From the NCBI RefSeq assembly GCF_001704415.2, contig NW_017189517.1, forward strand, positions 12,845,167 through 12,909,166: DNA of 64,000 nucleotides, read 5' to 3'. The notes beneath the pieces are model-generated. The model was not told the DNA's origin. It made no database searches and saw only the letters and a list, made by a program, of their open reading frames with translations. A program made the position numbers and the translations under genes. Below are positions 1 through 11,239 of the stretch, piece by piece; the stretch's first letter is position 1, and every line of letters begins with the position of its first letter. This DNA comes from Capra hircus (taxonomy: Eukaryota > Chordata > Mammalia > Artiodactyla > Bovidae).

Positions 1-279
1 AAAAGCATCTGTTTAGTTTCTAACAAAAAGGTTTCACAAAAAAATCCAAAGGACTGTGTTTAAATTATAGTTCTACTTTAGATCTAATTATCTGATTTAT
101 TTAGCATGGTCTTTCTCTAACTTCATTTTCTTCTAGGCAGCAGGGTTCTTTTTTCAAGTGTATTCTCACTTGGAACCCTGATACACTGAATAAATAAAAG
201 CAAACATAAGTGGAGTGGAGCTGCAGCTGGAGCTGGGGGAATAAAGGCAGGCTTCTCTTTGGTTTCCACTCAAAAGTAA
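1..279. other. No recognised feature
   Basis: AT-rich intergenic sequence. I see no exon, RNA gene or repeat family I can name. Confidence 0.5.
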
Positions 280-395
280 GCTCTCAAACAGCAGGAATGT
301 TGCCTGTTATGTTCACTGCTGCATTTCCAGTGTCTTCAATAAATGATGCTTTATCATTAACAGGGCTCAACAGATATTTTTTGAATGAATGATGG
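280..395 (+). repeat. L2 LINE 3' end relic
   Basis: The phrase structure caataaatgatgc then gatattttttgaatgaatga matches the decayed 3' terminus of mammalian LINE2. Confidence 0.55.
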
Positions 396-768
396 AGAAA
401 TAGTGTATGAAAACGGCTGGCACATAATAAGCAACAAACAAAATCTTTGTGCCTTTTACTTAACTAAAACCCTGCAGGAAACTGAGCAATATTTTGTTGG
501 TGTAAGAATAAAAACTCCCACCCAGGAGAAAACTCATGTCCTCCTTTTCACTCACCTATCTGTTACCCCTTCTGCTATTTTCTTAGACAAGTTAAGTAAG
601 TGTGTAATGGGAGACTGGCTATGCAGGGAGAAAAAGACATCAAATGGAGTGACTTTGGCCTCATCACTTCTTTCTCACCTCAAAATCCTCTGGGCTTATG
701 ACAGGGCTTGCAAAAATCAGACTGAGCACCTGGTTAAACATGAATATACATCAAACATCCTCTTCAAT
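396..768. other. No recognised feature
   Basis: The 135-codon open stretch at 385-792 has no similarity I recognise and runs into the SINE that follows, so I do not call it a gene. Confidence 0.5.
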
Positions 769-987
769 AGTAGAACTTCCCTGCTGGCTTAAAGGTAAAG
801 AATCTGCCTGCAATGCAGGAGACCTGCATTCGATCCCTGGGTTGGGAAGATCCCCTGAAGAAGGGAAAGGCTACCCACTCCAGTATTCTTGCCTGGAGAA
901 TTCCATGGACAGAGAAGCCTGGCTGCCTACAATCCAATGGGTTGCAAAGAGTTCAACTTGACTGAGTGACTAACACACAGTAAGAAC
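769..987 (+). mobile_element. Bov-tA SINE
   Basis: tRNA-derived head (ttccctgctggctt... ggtaaagaatctgcctgc) followed by a BovA body ending gactgagtgactaac. Flanks agtagaac and agtaagaac form a slightly decayed target duplication. Confidence 0.9.
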
Positions 988-1079
988 AGAAGCAATACAG
1001 TTGGCTCTGTAGCCAACAAGTCAAATTTCAAATATGGACAAATAAAATTAACAGGCAGCCTGATGGAAAAAAGAGAAAT

Positions 1080-1320
1080 TTAAACTTTGTAGTCAACAGG
1101 CCCCCAATTTCAGATCTGCCAGTTATTGCTTGGGTGATCTTTAGGTAAGACCTCTCTGATCCTCTGTTTGTTTGTTTTTTAGCCTACTAAGTGATCCTCA
1201 TTCCTTGTCTGATAAAAATATTACCTGTATCATAGGTTTATGTAGAAATTAAATGAGCTGGTTAGCTAACTGATTAACAAAGTGCCTAACTCATAATGAA
1301 CACTCAAGAAAAGCTCACTT
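1080..1320 (+). repeat. MIR SINE relic
   Basis: Diverged MIR core and tail: a gacctctctgatcctctgttt segment, then aattaaatgagctggtta and caaagtgcctaac. Confidence 0.6.
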
Positions 1321-1539
1321 TCCCAGGAGTCTCAAAACAATCACGTAAAGATAGACTGTTTTATACTGAAGCCCCAAAGCAAAGATTAAGGATGTATACT
1401 ACAGAAATTCAGAGACTTGGTCAGGGTGAATGTTAAAATATAATGGAGGCATGTTTTAAGTGATGAGATTCTGATGCTCATATGGAGAGGAAAACCAGGA
1501 TTCCTGAGCTTCCTGAGTGAGAGGTAGATAAAAAGTGGG

Positions 1540-1760
1540 AGGCAATATGTGTAATGATCAAGAGTTGGACACTGAAGTCATGAATATGTGACCTGAGTTA
1601 AAATTCCAGCCCTGGTATTTGCTGATACTTATTTTTTCTAGGCATCCATATTTCCTTATCTATAATATGGGGATGATAAGAATTCTGACTTCTGGAGGCT
1701 GTTTTGAAGATAAAATGTGATAATGCATCCAAACCTTCTGAAGATGGTAAGAGTTCTATA
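1540..1760 (+). repeat. MIR SINE relic
   Basis: MIR features: ttggacactgaagtcatga, tccagccctggtatttgctg, and tccttatctataatatgggg. Heavily diverged. Confidence 0.6.
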
Positions 1761-1769
1761 TACAGTCAT

Positions 1770-2465
1770 TGTAATTATTAGTATCTTGGGATTAACACAC
1801 TTGGAAGGAAAGAATGGGCTAGAAAGAGTGGTAATTTCTTCAACCCTAAATATGGGCAGAGACTTATTTCTAGAGAGGTGATTCTGCAAAGAGTCAGTCA
1901 TACATATACCTCATTCTTGAAAAGGAAAGCAGAAATATGTCATGGGAGGGCCCTTTGCCTAGCAAAAAGTAGCCATTTTCACTTTCTTGAGTTATCTTGA
2001 CAACAACCTGTGAGGTAAGCAACCAGAATGTCTTAGGCTGCTACCCCACAAGCAGACAAGCAAATAGTTTCACGTGTATGTGGTTTATCAAGTAATTGCT
2101 CCTGGAAGAACTGGAAAAGGTAGGGCAAGTGGGATACAAAAGGAGAAGAAAAAAAAAAGTGGGGGGAGTACAATTTCGAGGTAAGTCCCAATCTTAGCTT
2201 TATTCTTCAGGGAAGTTCTGACACTGAAATTATACACCAAAGCTGAACTTTTACACTTCTGCATCAGCCATTGGCTAAGGGCTGCCCTGGAGAGATTTAA
2301 ATCTCCCAGGATTTTCTGATTATTCTCCATTTTTAGGAAAAACATCTCCAGTCTCCCAAGTACAGTCTTCTTAAAAACATTTGCAAGTGCTGGCATTTAA
2401 AAGCAAAATACATAGATGGTGGAAAGATGGGTACACAAAAATAGTAAAAGGTATCTGAGGGGATC
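1770..2465. other. No recognised feature
   Basis: Intergenic sequence without a repeat family or coding signal I can name; includes a poly-A/G stretch near 2150-2167. Confidence 0.45.
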
Positions 2466-2469
2466 TGGG

Positions 2470-2945
2470 CAAAGCACTGACACAACACACTCCTGAATTA
2501 TCAATGGGTCAAAGGAGGAAATCAAAAGGAAAATTTAAAAATATCTTGAAAACAAACAAAAATGAAAACATTACACACCCAAACTTATAGGATGCTGCAA
2601 AAACACTTAAAAGAGGAAAGTTTTAGTAATAGATACTTACATCAAGAAAAAAAAATCTCAAACAACTTAACCTTACATCTCAAGGAACAAGAAAAATAAG
2701 AATTAACTAAGCCCAAATTAAGTAGAAGAAAGGAAATAAAGATCAGAGCAGAAATAAATGAAATAGCGATTTTTAAAAATTGAAAAGATTAATGAAACTA
2801 AGAGTGTGCTTTTTAAAAGACAACAAAAACTGACAAACCATAGCTAGACTTAATTTAAAAAGAAGACTCAAAAAAAAAAAAACAGAAATGAAGAGGAGAA
2901 ATTACAACTGATATCATACAAATAAAAAAGATCATTAGAGATTAC
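2470..2945 (+). mobile_element. L1 LINE ORF2 fragment
   Basis: A-rich sense-strand L1 ORF2 sequence (tcctgaattatcaatgggtc, then cataaataaa-type A-rich blocks and tcattagagattactatg). The frame is broken many times. It is cut off by the L1 3' end fragment that follows. Confidence 0.7.
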
Positions 2946-3395
2946 TATGTGCCCATCATCAGATGAACATACAAAGAATATATACAATGGGATATTGTAT
3001 ATATACAATGGGATATTGTGTGTATATATATATATAGTATGTATATATGGTATATATACATGGGATATTACTGAGCCATAAAAAATAATGAAGTTCTGCT
3101 GTTTGCTGCAATGCTAAAAATAGATGTTAAAAAATATGCTTAGTGAAATAAATCAAAGACAAATATTGTATTATATCACTTACATGTGAAATCTAAAAAA
3201 CAGAAACAGACTCAGAGACATAGAGGACAAGCTTATGTTTACCAAAGGGGGGAGGAACAAATTAACGGTAAGGGATTAACAGATACAAACTACTATGAAT
3301 AAAATAGACACAAGGATATTTTGTAGAGCACAGGGAATTTTAGTCATTTGTCTTGTAACGACTTGTAATATAATCTGCAAAAACACTGAATTACT
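2946..3395 (+). mobile_element. L1 3'-end fragment inside older L1
   Basis: Carries the ORF2 terminus and 3' UTR of an artiodactyl L1 (tactgagccataaaaaataa, then accaaaggggggaggaac, then ttgtcttgtaacgacttg). An AT-rich expanded block lies at 2995-3060. Sequence of another L1 resumes after it. Confidence 0.65.
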
Positions 3396-5166
3396 TTGCA
3401 TGTGATTGTTCAATTCGAAGAAACTGAAGAGGACACAAAAGAAAATCTATCTTCATGTATTAGAAGAATTAATATTGTCAAAATGTCCATACTACTGAAA
3501 GCCATCTATAGATTCAATGCAATTCCTATTCAAATTCCAATGGCATTTTCCATTGAAATAGAGAAAAAAGTACTAAATTTGTATGGAACTACAAAAGACT
3601 CTGATTAACCCAAGTAATCCTGAGAAGAACAAAGTGGGAGGCATCACACTTTTTGAATTCAAACTATGTTATTACAAAGCTATAGTAATCAAAATAGTAT
3701 GGTACTGGCATAAAAATAGAGACAAAAAACAATGGAACAGAATCAAGAACCCAGAAACAACTCCTTGCCTATGCAACCAATATTTGACATGGGAGTCAAG
3801 AAAACTCAATGGGGAAAGGATAGTCTCTCAGTAACAGTATTGGGAAAATTGGATGATCACATTCAGAAGAATAAAATGGACCCTATCTCAAACAACTCAC
3901 AAACGTTAACTTGAAATGGATTTTAAAAATTAAACATAAGACCTAAAACTGTGAAACTTCTAGAATAAAACATAGGGGGAAAGCCCCCTTGACAGTGGTC
4001 TTGACAATGATTTTGGGGGATATGACACTGAAATCACAAGCAACAAAAGCCAAACTAGTGCACAGCAAAAGATATAATTAACAAAACGAAAAGGAAACCT
4101 ATGGAATGGAAGAAAATATTTGCAAGTTATATATCTGATATGGAGTTAATATCCAAAGTTTATAAGGAACTCAATAGCAAAAACAACACATAAAATTTGA
4201 TTAAAAAATGAGCAGAGGAACTGAGTAGACATATTTCCAAAGAAGATACAGAAATGGTCAACAGGTTCATGAAAAGATGCTCAGTATCACTAGTCACCAG
4301 GGAAATGCAAATCACAAGCACAATGAGATGTTACCTCACACCTGTTAGAATGGCTATTATAGAAAAGACAAGAGATAAATTTTTGCAAGGATATAGAGAA
4401 TAGGGAGCCCTGGTGCACTATTGGTGGAAATGTAAATTGATGCAGCCACTATGGCAAACAGTGTGAAGATTCCTCAAAAAATTGAAAATAGAGTTTCCAT
4501 AAGAGCCAGTAATCTCACTTCTGGGTACATATCCAAAAGAAATGAAATCAAGACTTCAAAGAGGTACTGTATTCCCCTGTTAATTGCAGCATTATTCACA
4601 ATAACCAAGATACAGAAACAACCTTACGGTCAGTCTACAGATGAATGGATAAAGAAGGTGAGGCATGTGTACACAAGGGAATATTACTGAGCCGTGAGAA
4701 AGAAGGAAATCCTGCCATTTGCAACAACATGGACAGACTTTGAGGGCATTGTGCTGTGTGAGATAAGTCAGAGAAAGACAAATAGTGTATAATATCATGT
4801 GTATGTAGTATCTATAAAAGCCAAACTCACAGAAACAAAGTAGAAAGGTGGTTGTAAGTGGCTGGGTGGGGAGGAGATGGAGGTGTTGGTCAAAGGTTGC
4901 AAACTTTCACTTATAAGTCCTGGGGATCTACAGCATGGCGACTATAGTTAACAATAGTGTATTATATGATTGAAAGTTTCTAAGAGAGTAGATCTTAAAT
5001 GTTTTCATCACAAAAAAGAACTGGTAATCATGTGAGGTAATGGAGGTGTTAACTAATCCTACTGAGGTAAACATTTCACAGTGTATAAGTGTAGCAAATC
5101 AAGTGTACACATTAGACTTACATAATGTTATATGTCAATTTTATCTCAATAAAGCTGGGAAAAAAT
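3396..5166 (+). mobile_element. L1 LINE, ORF2 3' part plus 3' UTR
   Basis: A 1.8-kb sense L1: ORF2 C-terminal region (attcaatgcaattcctattc; accagggaaatgcaaatcac; ttctgggtacatatccaaaag) and a complete older-type 3' UTR ending tctcaataaagctgggaaaa. Many stops and frameshifts; inactive. Confidence 0.85.
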
Positions 5167-5191
5167 AAGGAAATTTTGAAAAAGAACAGTC

Positions 5192-5250
5192 TTTCAGTTC
5201 AGTTCAGTTCAGTCGCTCAGTTGTGTCCGCCTCTTTGCGACCCCATTCCC
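5192..5250 (-). repeat. Short BovB/BovA 3'-end stub
   Basis: Begins with repeated agttc units and gtcgctcagttgtgtccgc, the inverted 3' terminus shared by BovB and BovA, and stops after about 60 bp. Confidence 0.6.
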
Positions 5251-5800
5251 CAAAGAAATAAGATACTAATGATAAAATGCCAGGAAGTGGGGCCAGAATT
5301 TTGGTCAGAATTCTAAACTCTTATCCTTAAAGTCATATCACAGATCACTCATAATCTTAGGAAGAAACAATGATGTGCTTTTTATTTTTGATTTAGGTTT
5401 CTTTTTAAATGGTAATGGTAAAAGCTATCTAGTATACTCTTTCCATCCTAGCTCACCAACCCTGGACTCCATCCCCCAATTTCCTTTTGCTCCTATTCTG
5501 GCCTCCCGCTCAGCTCTCCCTCTCCACCTCTCCATGTGTGGAGGGACTAAAGTGAAAACAGATTAGCCAGGATAATTTTTCCAAGGGTGAGCTCAACTTT
5601 GGATTTTTACTTTAAAGTAGAATATGAAAATTTCCTTTAGGACAGTTTCCTGTTTTGAATCACAGTCAGTTAGTAACATTTTGCCAGTAATAACTGAAGG
5701 AATAAAGTCTAGGTGGAAAAAGAGAGGAAAAGAGAGAGCTCATTCTTGATTTACCATTTTAAACTTCAACAAAAAGTGAATAATTTATATTTATGTCCTT
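5251..5800. other. No recognised feature
   Basis: Intergenic sequence with no named repeat or exon; a pyrimidine-rich patch lies near 5440-5535. Confidence 0.45.
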
Positions 5801-5804
5801 AATA

Positions 5805-5995
5805 TTAATTCAGCAAACATTTATTCTGTGCCTACTATGTGGTAGGTGCTGAATTATGTGATTTCACATGTCTATATCTTTTCTTTCTCACAACAACTCT
5901 ATGAATTAGAATTGTCACCTTACTTTATAAGTTAGGAAACTAAGGCACAGGGAGCTCAAGTGTCCTGGCTTAGGTCACATTGCTTGTAAGATTTT
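5805..5995 (-). repeat. MIR-type SINE relic
   Basis: Contains tgtgcctactatgtggtagg, ctcacaacaactctatga and aaggcacagggagctcaag, typical of MIR with decayed ends. Orientation is uncertain. Confidence 0.6.
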
Positions 5996-6015
5996 CAATA
6001 GATTCTTTGGCCACC

Positions 6016-6245
6016 AGTTCAATTCAGTTCAATCATTCAGTCATTTCTGACTCTTTGCGACACCATGGACTGCAGCATGCCAGGCTTCCCTGTCCATCAC
6101 CAACTCCTGGAGCTTGCTCAAACTCAGGTCCATTGAATCGGTAATGCCATCCAACCATCTCCTCCTCTGTCGACCCCTTCTCCTCCTGAGCTCGTGCTTT
6201 TCCCACCAGCTTCACAGCTGACTCTCCACTTGGACTTCTTGTGGA
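6016..6245 (-). mobile_element. BovB LINE 3'-end fragment
   Basis: Inverted BovB 3' end: caattcagttcaatcattca, then tccctgtccatcaccaactc and the ORF2 C-terminal coding complement. Confidence 0.85.
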
Positions 6246-6331
6246 GACTGCTATGAGCAATCAAAATATTATCAAAGCTATGCACTCTTGTCCATCAGAT
6301 GACAGCATTTCATTGGTCTAATTTTACTAAC

Positions 6332-6626
6332 CTGTTTTCTGCTGCTGCTGCTGCTAAGTCGCTTCAGTCGTGGCCGACTCTGTGTGACCCCACAGACGGC
6401 AGCCTACCAGGCTCCACTGTCCCTGGGATTCTCCAGGCAAGAACACTGGAGTGGGTTGCCATTTCCTTCTCCAATGCATGAGAGTGAAGAGTGAAAGTGA
6501 AGTCACTCAGTCATGCCTGACTCTTAGCGACCCCACGGGCTGCAGCCTACCAGGCTCCTCTGTCCATGGATTTTCCAGGCAAGAGTACTGGAGTGGGGTG
6601 CCATCGCCTTCTCCACCAGCCTGTTT
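6332..6626 (-). mobile_element. Bov-A2 dimeric SINE
   Basis: Two BovA monomers in tandem, antisense, with a CTG-repeat head at about 6341-6357 and an AGTGAAAGT-type linker near 6487-6502. The 7-bp flank cctgttt occurs at 6332-6338 and 6620-6626. Confidence 0.9.
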
Positions 6627-6699
6627 AGTGCCATAGAATAAGTTGGTTCAGTATAGACAAAGGGTGGTGTTTGGGGATTTTTGCCCAATCAGGTTTAAG

Positions 6700-7150
6700 C
6701 ATACTTAAGAAAATATCTCCTTCAAAAGTCAGAGTTTTACTTAATGGGGAAACCCTGGAAGCATTCCCACTAATGTCAGGAGAAAAATAAAAAGATGCCC
6801 ACTTTTAGCACTGTTATTTAATGTTTCATTGGATGTATTGGCCATCCAAAGAGACAAAAGAAAGAAATTAGTGTTATGTGAATTAGAAATGAAGAAAGAA
6901 GACGATTTCTATTCACAAATAATATAATTGTCTTATACCTGAAAATCCAAGAATCAAATGTACTACAAACATTTAAGAGAGTTCAGTATGCTAGCAAGAT
7001 TAAAAGTTAATATATAAAAAATCTTCGTATATACAAAAGGCATCAGAATATACAATGGAAGAGAAAATCTCCATTTTTAAAAAAGCAACCAAAAAGTTTA
7101 AATGCCTAGAAGTGAATATATAAGAAATACACAAAGCTTATATGAGAAAT
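6700..7150 (+). mobile_element. L1 ORF2 reverse-transcriptase-region fragment
   Basis: Sense L1 fragment: gggaaaccctggaagcattc, tttagcactgttatttaatg, ccaagaatcaaatgtactac. Strongly decayed. Confidence 0.65.
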
Positions 7151-7742
7151 AATTTCACTTTGATGTTCATTACTTAAACCCATTAATCAATCTTAGTATC
7201 ACTAGAAACAATCACCATATGCCTCCTGAAGTGATGTAATATAAGCATGCAGCATCGACTATGAAGAATTCTTAGCAAAAAAGTAGAATGCGGATCTTAT
7301 CGAGCATTTATAGCTATCTCTCATTTATAAGAAATATGAGGAGTGGAATAACAAGCTAGGTGACAGCACAATGGAACAAGCAGACGAATACAGAACATGG
7401 AACATTTCACAGGACAATTGACCAAGTTTCTTCAATGAATCTAAGGTGTAAAAACAGAGGAAGGACATTGTTATTGATTAAAAGAGAATCAATAGATATA
7501 ACAACCAAATGCAACATGTGGAACTTGTTTGGATGCTGATTCAAACCAACTAACTGTAAAAAAAAATACTTTCTGAAACAATTGGGAAAATTGAGTATAG
7601 ACTGGGTATTATGTGATAATAAGACTGTGTTTGATAATTTTGTTAGTGGTAGTGATAGCCTTTGGTTTATATGAGAAACTTTCCATATTTTAATGGATAA
7701 ATACCAGACATTAAGGGAGTAGAATAATATGGTATTTGCTTT
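7151..7742. other. No recognised feature
   Basis: AT-rich sequence between L1 pieces; the 125-codon minus-strand open stretch at 7407-7784 overlaps the next L1 and has no recognisable relative. Confidence 0.4.
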
Positions 7743-8287
7743 AAAATAGTTCATGGATAAGAAAGCAGTGGTACATATACACAATGGAGTATTACTCAGC
7801 CGTTAAAAAGAATTCATTTGAATCAGTTCTGATGAGATGGATGAAACTGGAGCCAATTATACAGAGTGAAGTAAGCCAGAAAGAAAAACACCAATACAGT
7901 ATATTAACACATATATATGGAATTTAGGAAGATCGCAATGACGACCCTGTATGCAAGACAGGAAAAAAGACACAGATGTGTATAACAGACTTTTGGACTC
8001 AGAGGGAGAGAGAGAGGGTGGGATGATTTGGGAGAATGGCATTCTAACATGTATACTATCATGTAAGAATTGAATCGCCAGTCTATGTCTGACGCAGGAT
8101 ACAGCATGCTTGGGGCTGGTGCATGGGGATGACCCAGAGAGATGTTATGGGGAGGGAGGTGGGAGGGGGGTTCATGTTTGGGAACGCATGTAAGAATTAA
8201 AGATTTTAAAATTTAAAAAAGAAAAAAAAGAAAAAAAATTAAAAACAAAAAAAAATTAAAAAATAAAAAAAAATAAAATAGTTCATG
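7743..8287 (+). mobile_element. Young bovine-type L1, 5'-truncated, with intact TSD
   Basis: A 519-bp 3' end (ORF2 terminus from about 7765, 3' UTR with the G-rich block 8149-8169, long A-rich tail to 8274) is bounded by the 13-bp duplication aaaatagttcatg at 7743-7755 and 8275-8287. The exact duplication suggests a relatively recent insertion. Confidence 0.9.
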
Positions 8288-8382
8288 AAAGAAAGAGGCA
8301 AGGGGAGAGAGAGAGAGAGAGAGAGCGCACGCAAAATCTTAATAGTATTTGTATCAATTCGCCGATAAATTTGTATCAATTT

Positions 8383-8544
8383 TGCCATAACAAAATACCA
8401 TACTACGTGGTGTAAACAGAAATTTCTCACCATTGTGGAGGCTGAAAATCCAGGATCAAGGCATTGGCAGGTTTGGCTTCTACTGAGGCCTCTGTCCTTG
8501 GCTTGCAGATGGCTGCCCTCTCGCTGTGACCTCACCTGAATTTT

Positions 8545-8601
<57 letters not shown>

Positions 8602-8795
8602 CCCTGGTCTCTCTCCTGTGTATAAAAATTTTCTTTTCATATGAGACCAGTCAGATTGGATTAGAGCCCATCCTAAAGGCCTTATTTGAACTTTCTTCTT
8701 TAAAGGCCCTATCCCCAAATATAGCCTCATTCTGAGGTACTGAGGGTTAAGACATCACTGTATGAGTTTGGGGGATGAAACAACTCCTCTCATAA
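8383..8795 (-). mobile_element. MaLR-type solitary LTR (MLT1/MST-like)
   Basis: Antisense LTR starting gccataacaaaataccatac and running through aatttctcaccattgtggag, gtcagattggattagagccc to gttaagacatcactgtatga. It is an old noncoding remnant of a retrovirus-like element, interrupted by a long TG microsatellite. Subfamily not assigned. Confidence 0.75.
8547..8599. repeat. (TG)n microsatellite, 53 bp
   Basis: Uninterrupted TG dinucleotide run inside the LTR, the longest in the window; likely polymorphic. Confidence 0.98.
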
Positions 8796-8899
8796 CAGTT
8801 GTTAATCTGGATGATAAATGTATGGGAGTTTATTGTACTAAACTCTTTGGTTTTATGTATATTTTAAAATTTATATTAAATACAACATTCTAGAAAAGA

Positions 8900-10660
8900 A
8901 GGCTATAAAAGTAGACCCGAACAAATAGACATACACACCCCATGGATAAGAAGACTCACCATCAGAAAGATATAAGTTTTCCACAAATAAATACCTTTAA
9001 CACATCTCTATAAATAAACCTGATTCTTTTCCTGAAACTGAACAAGCTTATATAGAAAAATAAGTAAGCAAGAATAGCAGGGAAAACTCTGTAAATATAG
9101 AGCAATATGGTATAGAGAAGCCTTGTTGGATATTAAAACATTATCTAGAGCCTCAAAAATTAAAATGATGTGAAATTAGTACATGGAAGTAAGTAAAAAT
9201 CCAAAAATAGACCCAAATGCATATAGCAAATTATTAATATATGATAAAGGTATCTTCTCAAATCAATGAGGGTAAAAATGAAATGTCTAATCAATAACAT
9301 TAGGACAACTGAGTAGCTATTCACAAAATGATTAAATATGATCCATACTTCATACCATATATCAAGAGAAAATCTAAATAGATCAAAGATTTAAGTTTAA
9401 AATCTGAAACCATTAAAATACTAACAGCAAACATTGAAGTGAATCAGGCCTTTCTAATTATGACAAATCCAGAGGCCATTTAGAAACTGGTTCACATATT
9501 TCACTTCACTTCACAAAAAAAATCCTCATAGTAAACAACAGCACACGTGTACCCCATAAGCAAAGATAAAGGATAAGTGGGGAAAATATTTGTAATTCAT
9601 ATCACAGAGGGCAAATTTAGATCCCAGAGATTGAGGGAAAGGGATGGTAACCAATATTTTCTTCAAAAAGCGTGTGGAACTACATTGAAAGTTAGTTTAT
9701 ATAAAATAAGAATACCAAATAACCCTGAACCTCTGAAAAGTTGCTCAACTTTTCTCATAATACGAAAAATTCAAATTGAGAACTACAGTGAGATTCTTTT
9801 TCTCGCTTATCAACCTGGCAAAAGTAAAAAAGTTTGATACCACATTCTATTGGTAAGCCTGGGGAAAATGGAAACTCTCATACATTGTTGGTGGGACTAC
9901 AAATTGATACAACCCTTGAAATAAGTTGGTAGTTCTGCCATAACAAAGTACTAGACACTGGGTGGCTTATAAGAACAGAAATTGATTTCAATTAATTTTT
10001 CTCACAATTCTGGAGGCTACACATCTGTGATCCAAGTGCTAGAAGGGTTGGTTCCTTCTGAGCCTTCCCTAGTCTGGTAAGCAGCCATCTTCTCTTCCCT
10101 GTGTCTTCACGTGGTCTGCCCTCTGTACGTATCTGGGTCCTAATGCCCTCTACTTACAAGGACACTAGTCATGTTGGATTAGAGCCACTCTAATGGCCTC
10201 ATTTCAACTTAATCACCTCTTTATAAACCCTATTTGCAAATACAGTCACATTCTGAGTAACTGGGGGTTAGGACTTAAACACTTAAGTTTGGGGGGACAC
10301 AAATCAAATCATAACAACCATTATGGCAAGAAACAGAAGTAGCTATAAAGATTACCAATGTATTACCTTTGTCCTGCAATTCCACTTCTGGAAATTTATC
10401 CTACAGATACAAATGACATAAAGTGGTATGCATATGAGATTATTCATTTCAAACTTGTTTATTTATAACAGCAAAAAGTTTGAAATGACCCATGTCCACC
10501 AATAGGTGACTATTTGAGTAAACTATGTTTCACCTACACTGTGCAAAATTATACAGCTGTAAAAAAAAAATCAGGAAGCTCTCCATGCACAGCTAAGGAG
10601 AAATCAACAATGATATATGAACTAAGAAAAGGAAGGCACAAAACAATAGCATGCTACCTA
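8900..10660 (+). mobile_element. Old L1 LINE, split by an LTR
   Basis: Diverged sense L1 ORF2 sequence (ccaaaaatagacccaaatgc; cattgttggtgggactacaa) runs to about 9930, stops at an inserted LTR, and resumes at about 10330 (ttccacttctggaaatttat; ttatacagctgtaaaaa). Decay is greater than in the neighbouring L1 at 7743. Confidence 0.65.
9932..10325 (-). mobile_element. MaLR-type solitary LTR (MLT1/MST-like)
   Basis: Antisense LTR: gccataacaaagtactagac, tctcacaattctggaggcta, gtcatgttggattagagcca, ggactta at the end. It interrupts the old L1. Noncoding. Confidence 0.75.
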
Positions 10661-10795
10661 CGTATGCTGGTGCATGGGGATGACCCAGAGAGATCTTATG
10701 GGGAGGGAGGTGGGAGGGGGGGTTCATGTTTGGGAACGCATGTAAGAATTAAAGATTTTAAAATTATTAAAAAAAATAAAATAAAATAAAAAAAG
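10661..10795 (+). mobile_element. Young bovine-type L1 3'-UTR copy
   Basis: Near-identical to 8118-8215: tgctggtgcatggggatgac, the G-rich block 10699-10720, then an A-rich tail. About 135 bp, severely 5'-truncated. Confidence 0.85.
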
Positions 10796-10799
10796 AGAA

Positions 10800-11150
10800 A
10801 TACATTTGTATTTACTTGTACAGTATTTGCATAAACACTAAAGGCAAAATGACCACAACAAAAAACTAATAATATTGGTTACTGATAGGGACCTCATGGG
10901 TGCACAGAATAGAAGGGACAGAGTGGAAGTGAGTTTTTTCCATATATTCCTTTTCATATAGTTTCCATTTCTAAATCACATAAATTCAAAAGTTATAATT
11001 GTTATATATAAAGTTTTCTAGTTCAGCCATGAAATTTCTAGTACAATATGAGACTAACTCTAATTAGTCTTTCCACTTTTAAGAATACCTACTTTCAGTT
11101 TATCGAAGCTACATCTAGGGTTTGCAAATCGTGCTTTTGTGAAATAAAGA
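10800..11150. other. Region upstream of the FRMD7 promoter, nothing recognised
   Basis: AT-rich and free of repeats I can name. Proximal regulatory elements of FRMD7 would be expected here, but I see no motif strong enough to annotate. Confidence 0.4.
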
Positions 11151-11208
11151 AAATCTCCAGGGGTTGCAAAGGCTTTCTTTTTATTTTTCTTTGAAGAAAG
11201 GAAGCGAG

Positions 11209-11216
11209 TATAAGAG
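11209..11216 (+). promoter_or_regulatory. TATA-like box of the FRMD7 promoter (candidate)
   Basis: TATAAGAG lies 284 bp upstream of the FRMD7 start codon. A start site about 25-30 bp downstream, near 11235-11245, would give a 5' leader of about 250 nt. There is no CpG island: CpGs are present but sparse, which fits a tissue-restricted TATA promoter rather than a housekeeping one. No ATG occurs between the box and the FRMD7 start. Placement is inference from the motif and its distance only. Confidence 0.4.
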
Positions 11217-11239
11217 GGCTAGAGCGAGTCCAGTTGGAT

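Noticed and set aside
6341..6357. CTG trinucleotide runs (also 31097-31118 and 56573-56582)
   Set aside because: These are the normal heads of antisense Bov-A2 elements, not independent repeat expansions.
8239..8730. 163-codon minus-strand open stretch
   Set aside because: It is made by the TG microsatellite, an antisense LTR and an L1 poly-A tail; no protein family is recognisable.
8383..8795. A retroviral coding region next to the MaLR LTRs (also 9932, 38609 and 61344)
   Set aside because: Only solitary LTR sequence is visible at each site; no gag- or pol-like frame lies beside them.
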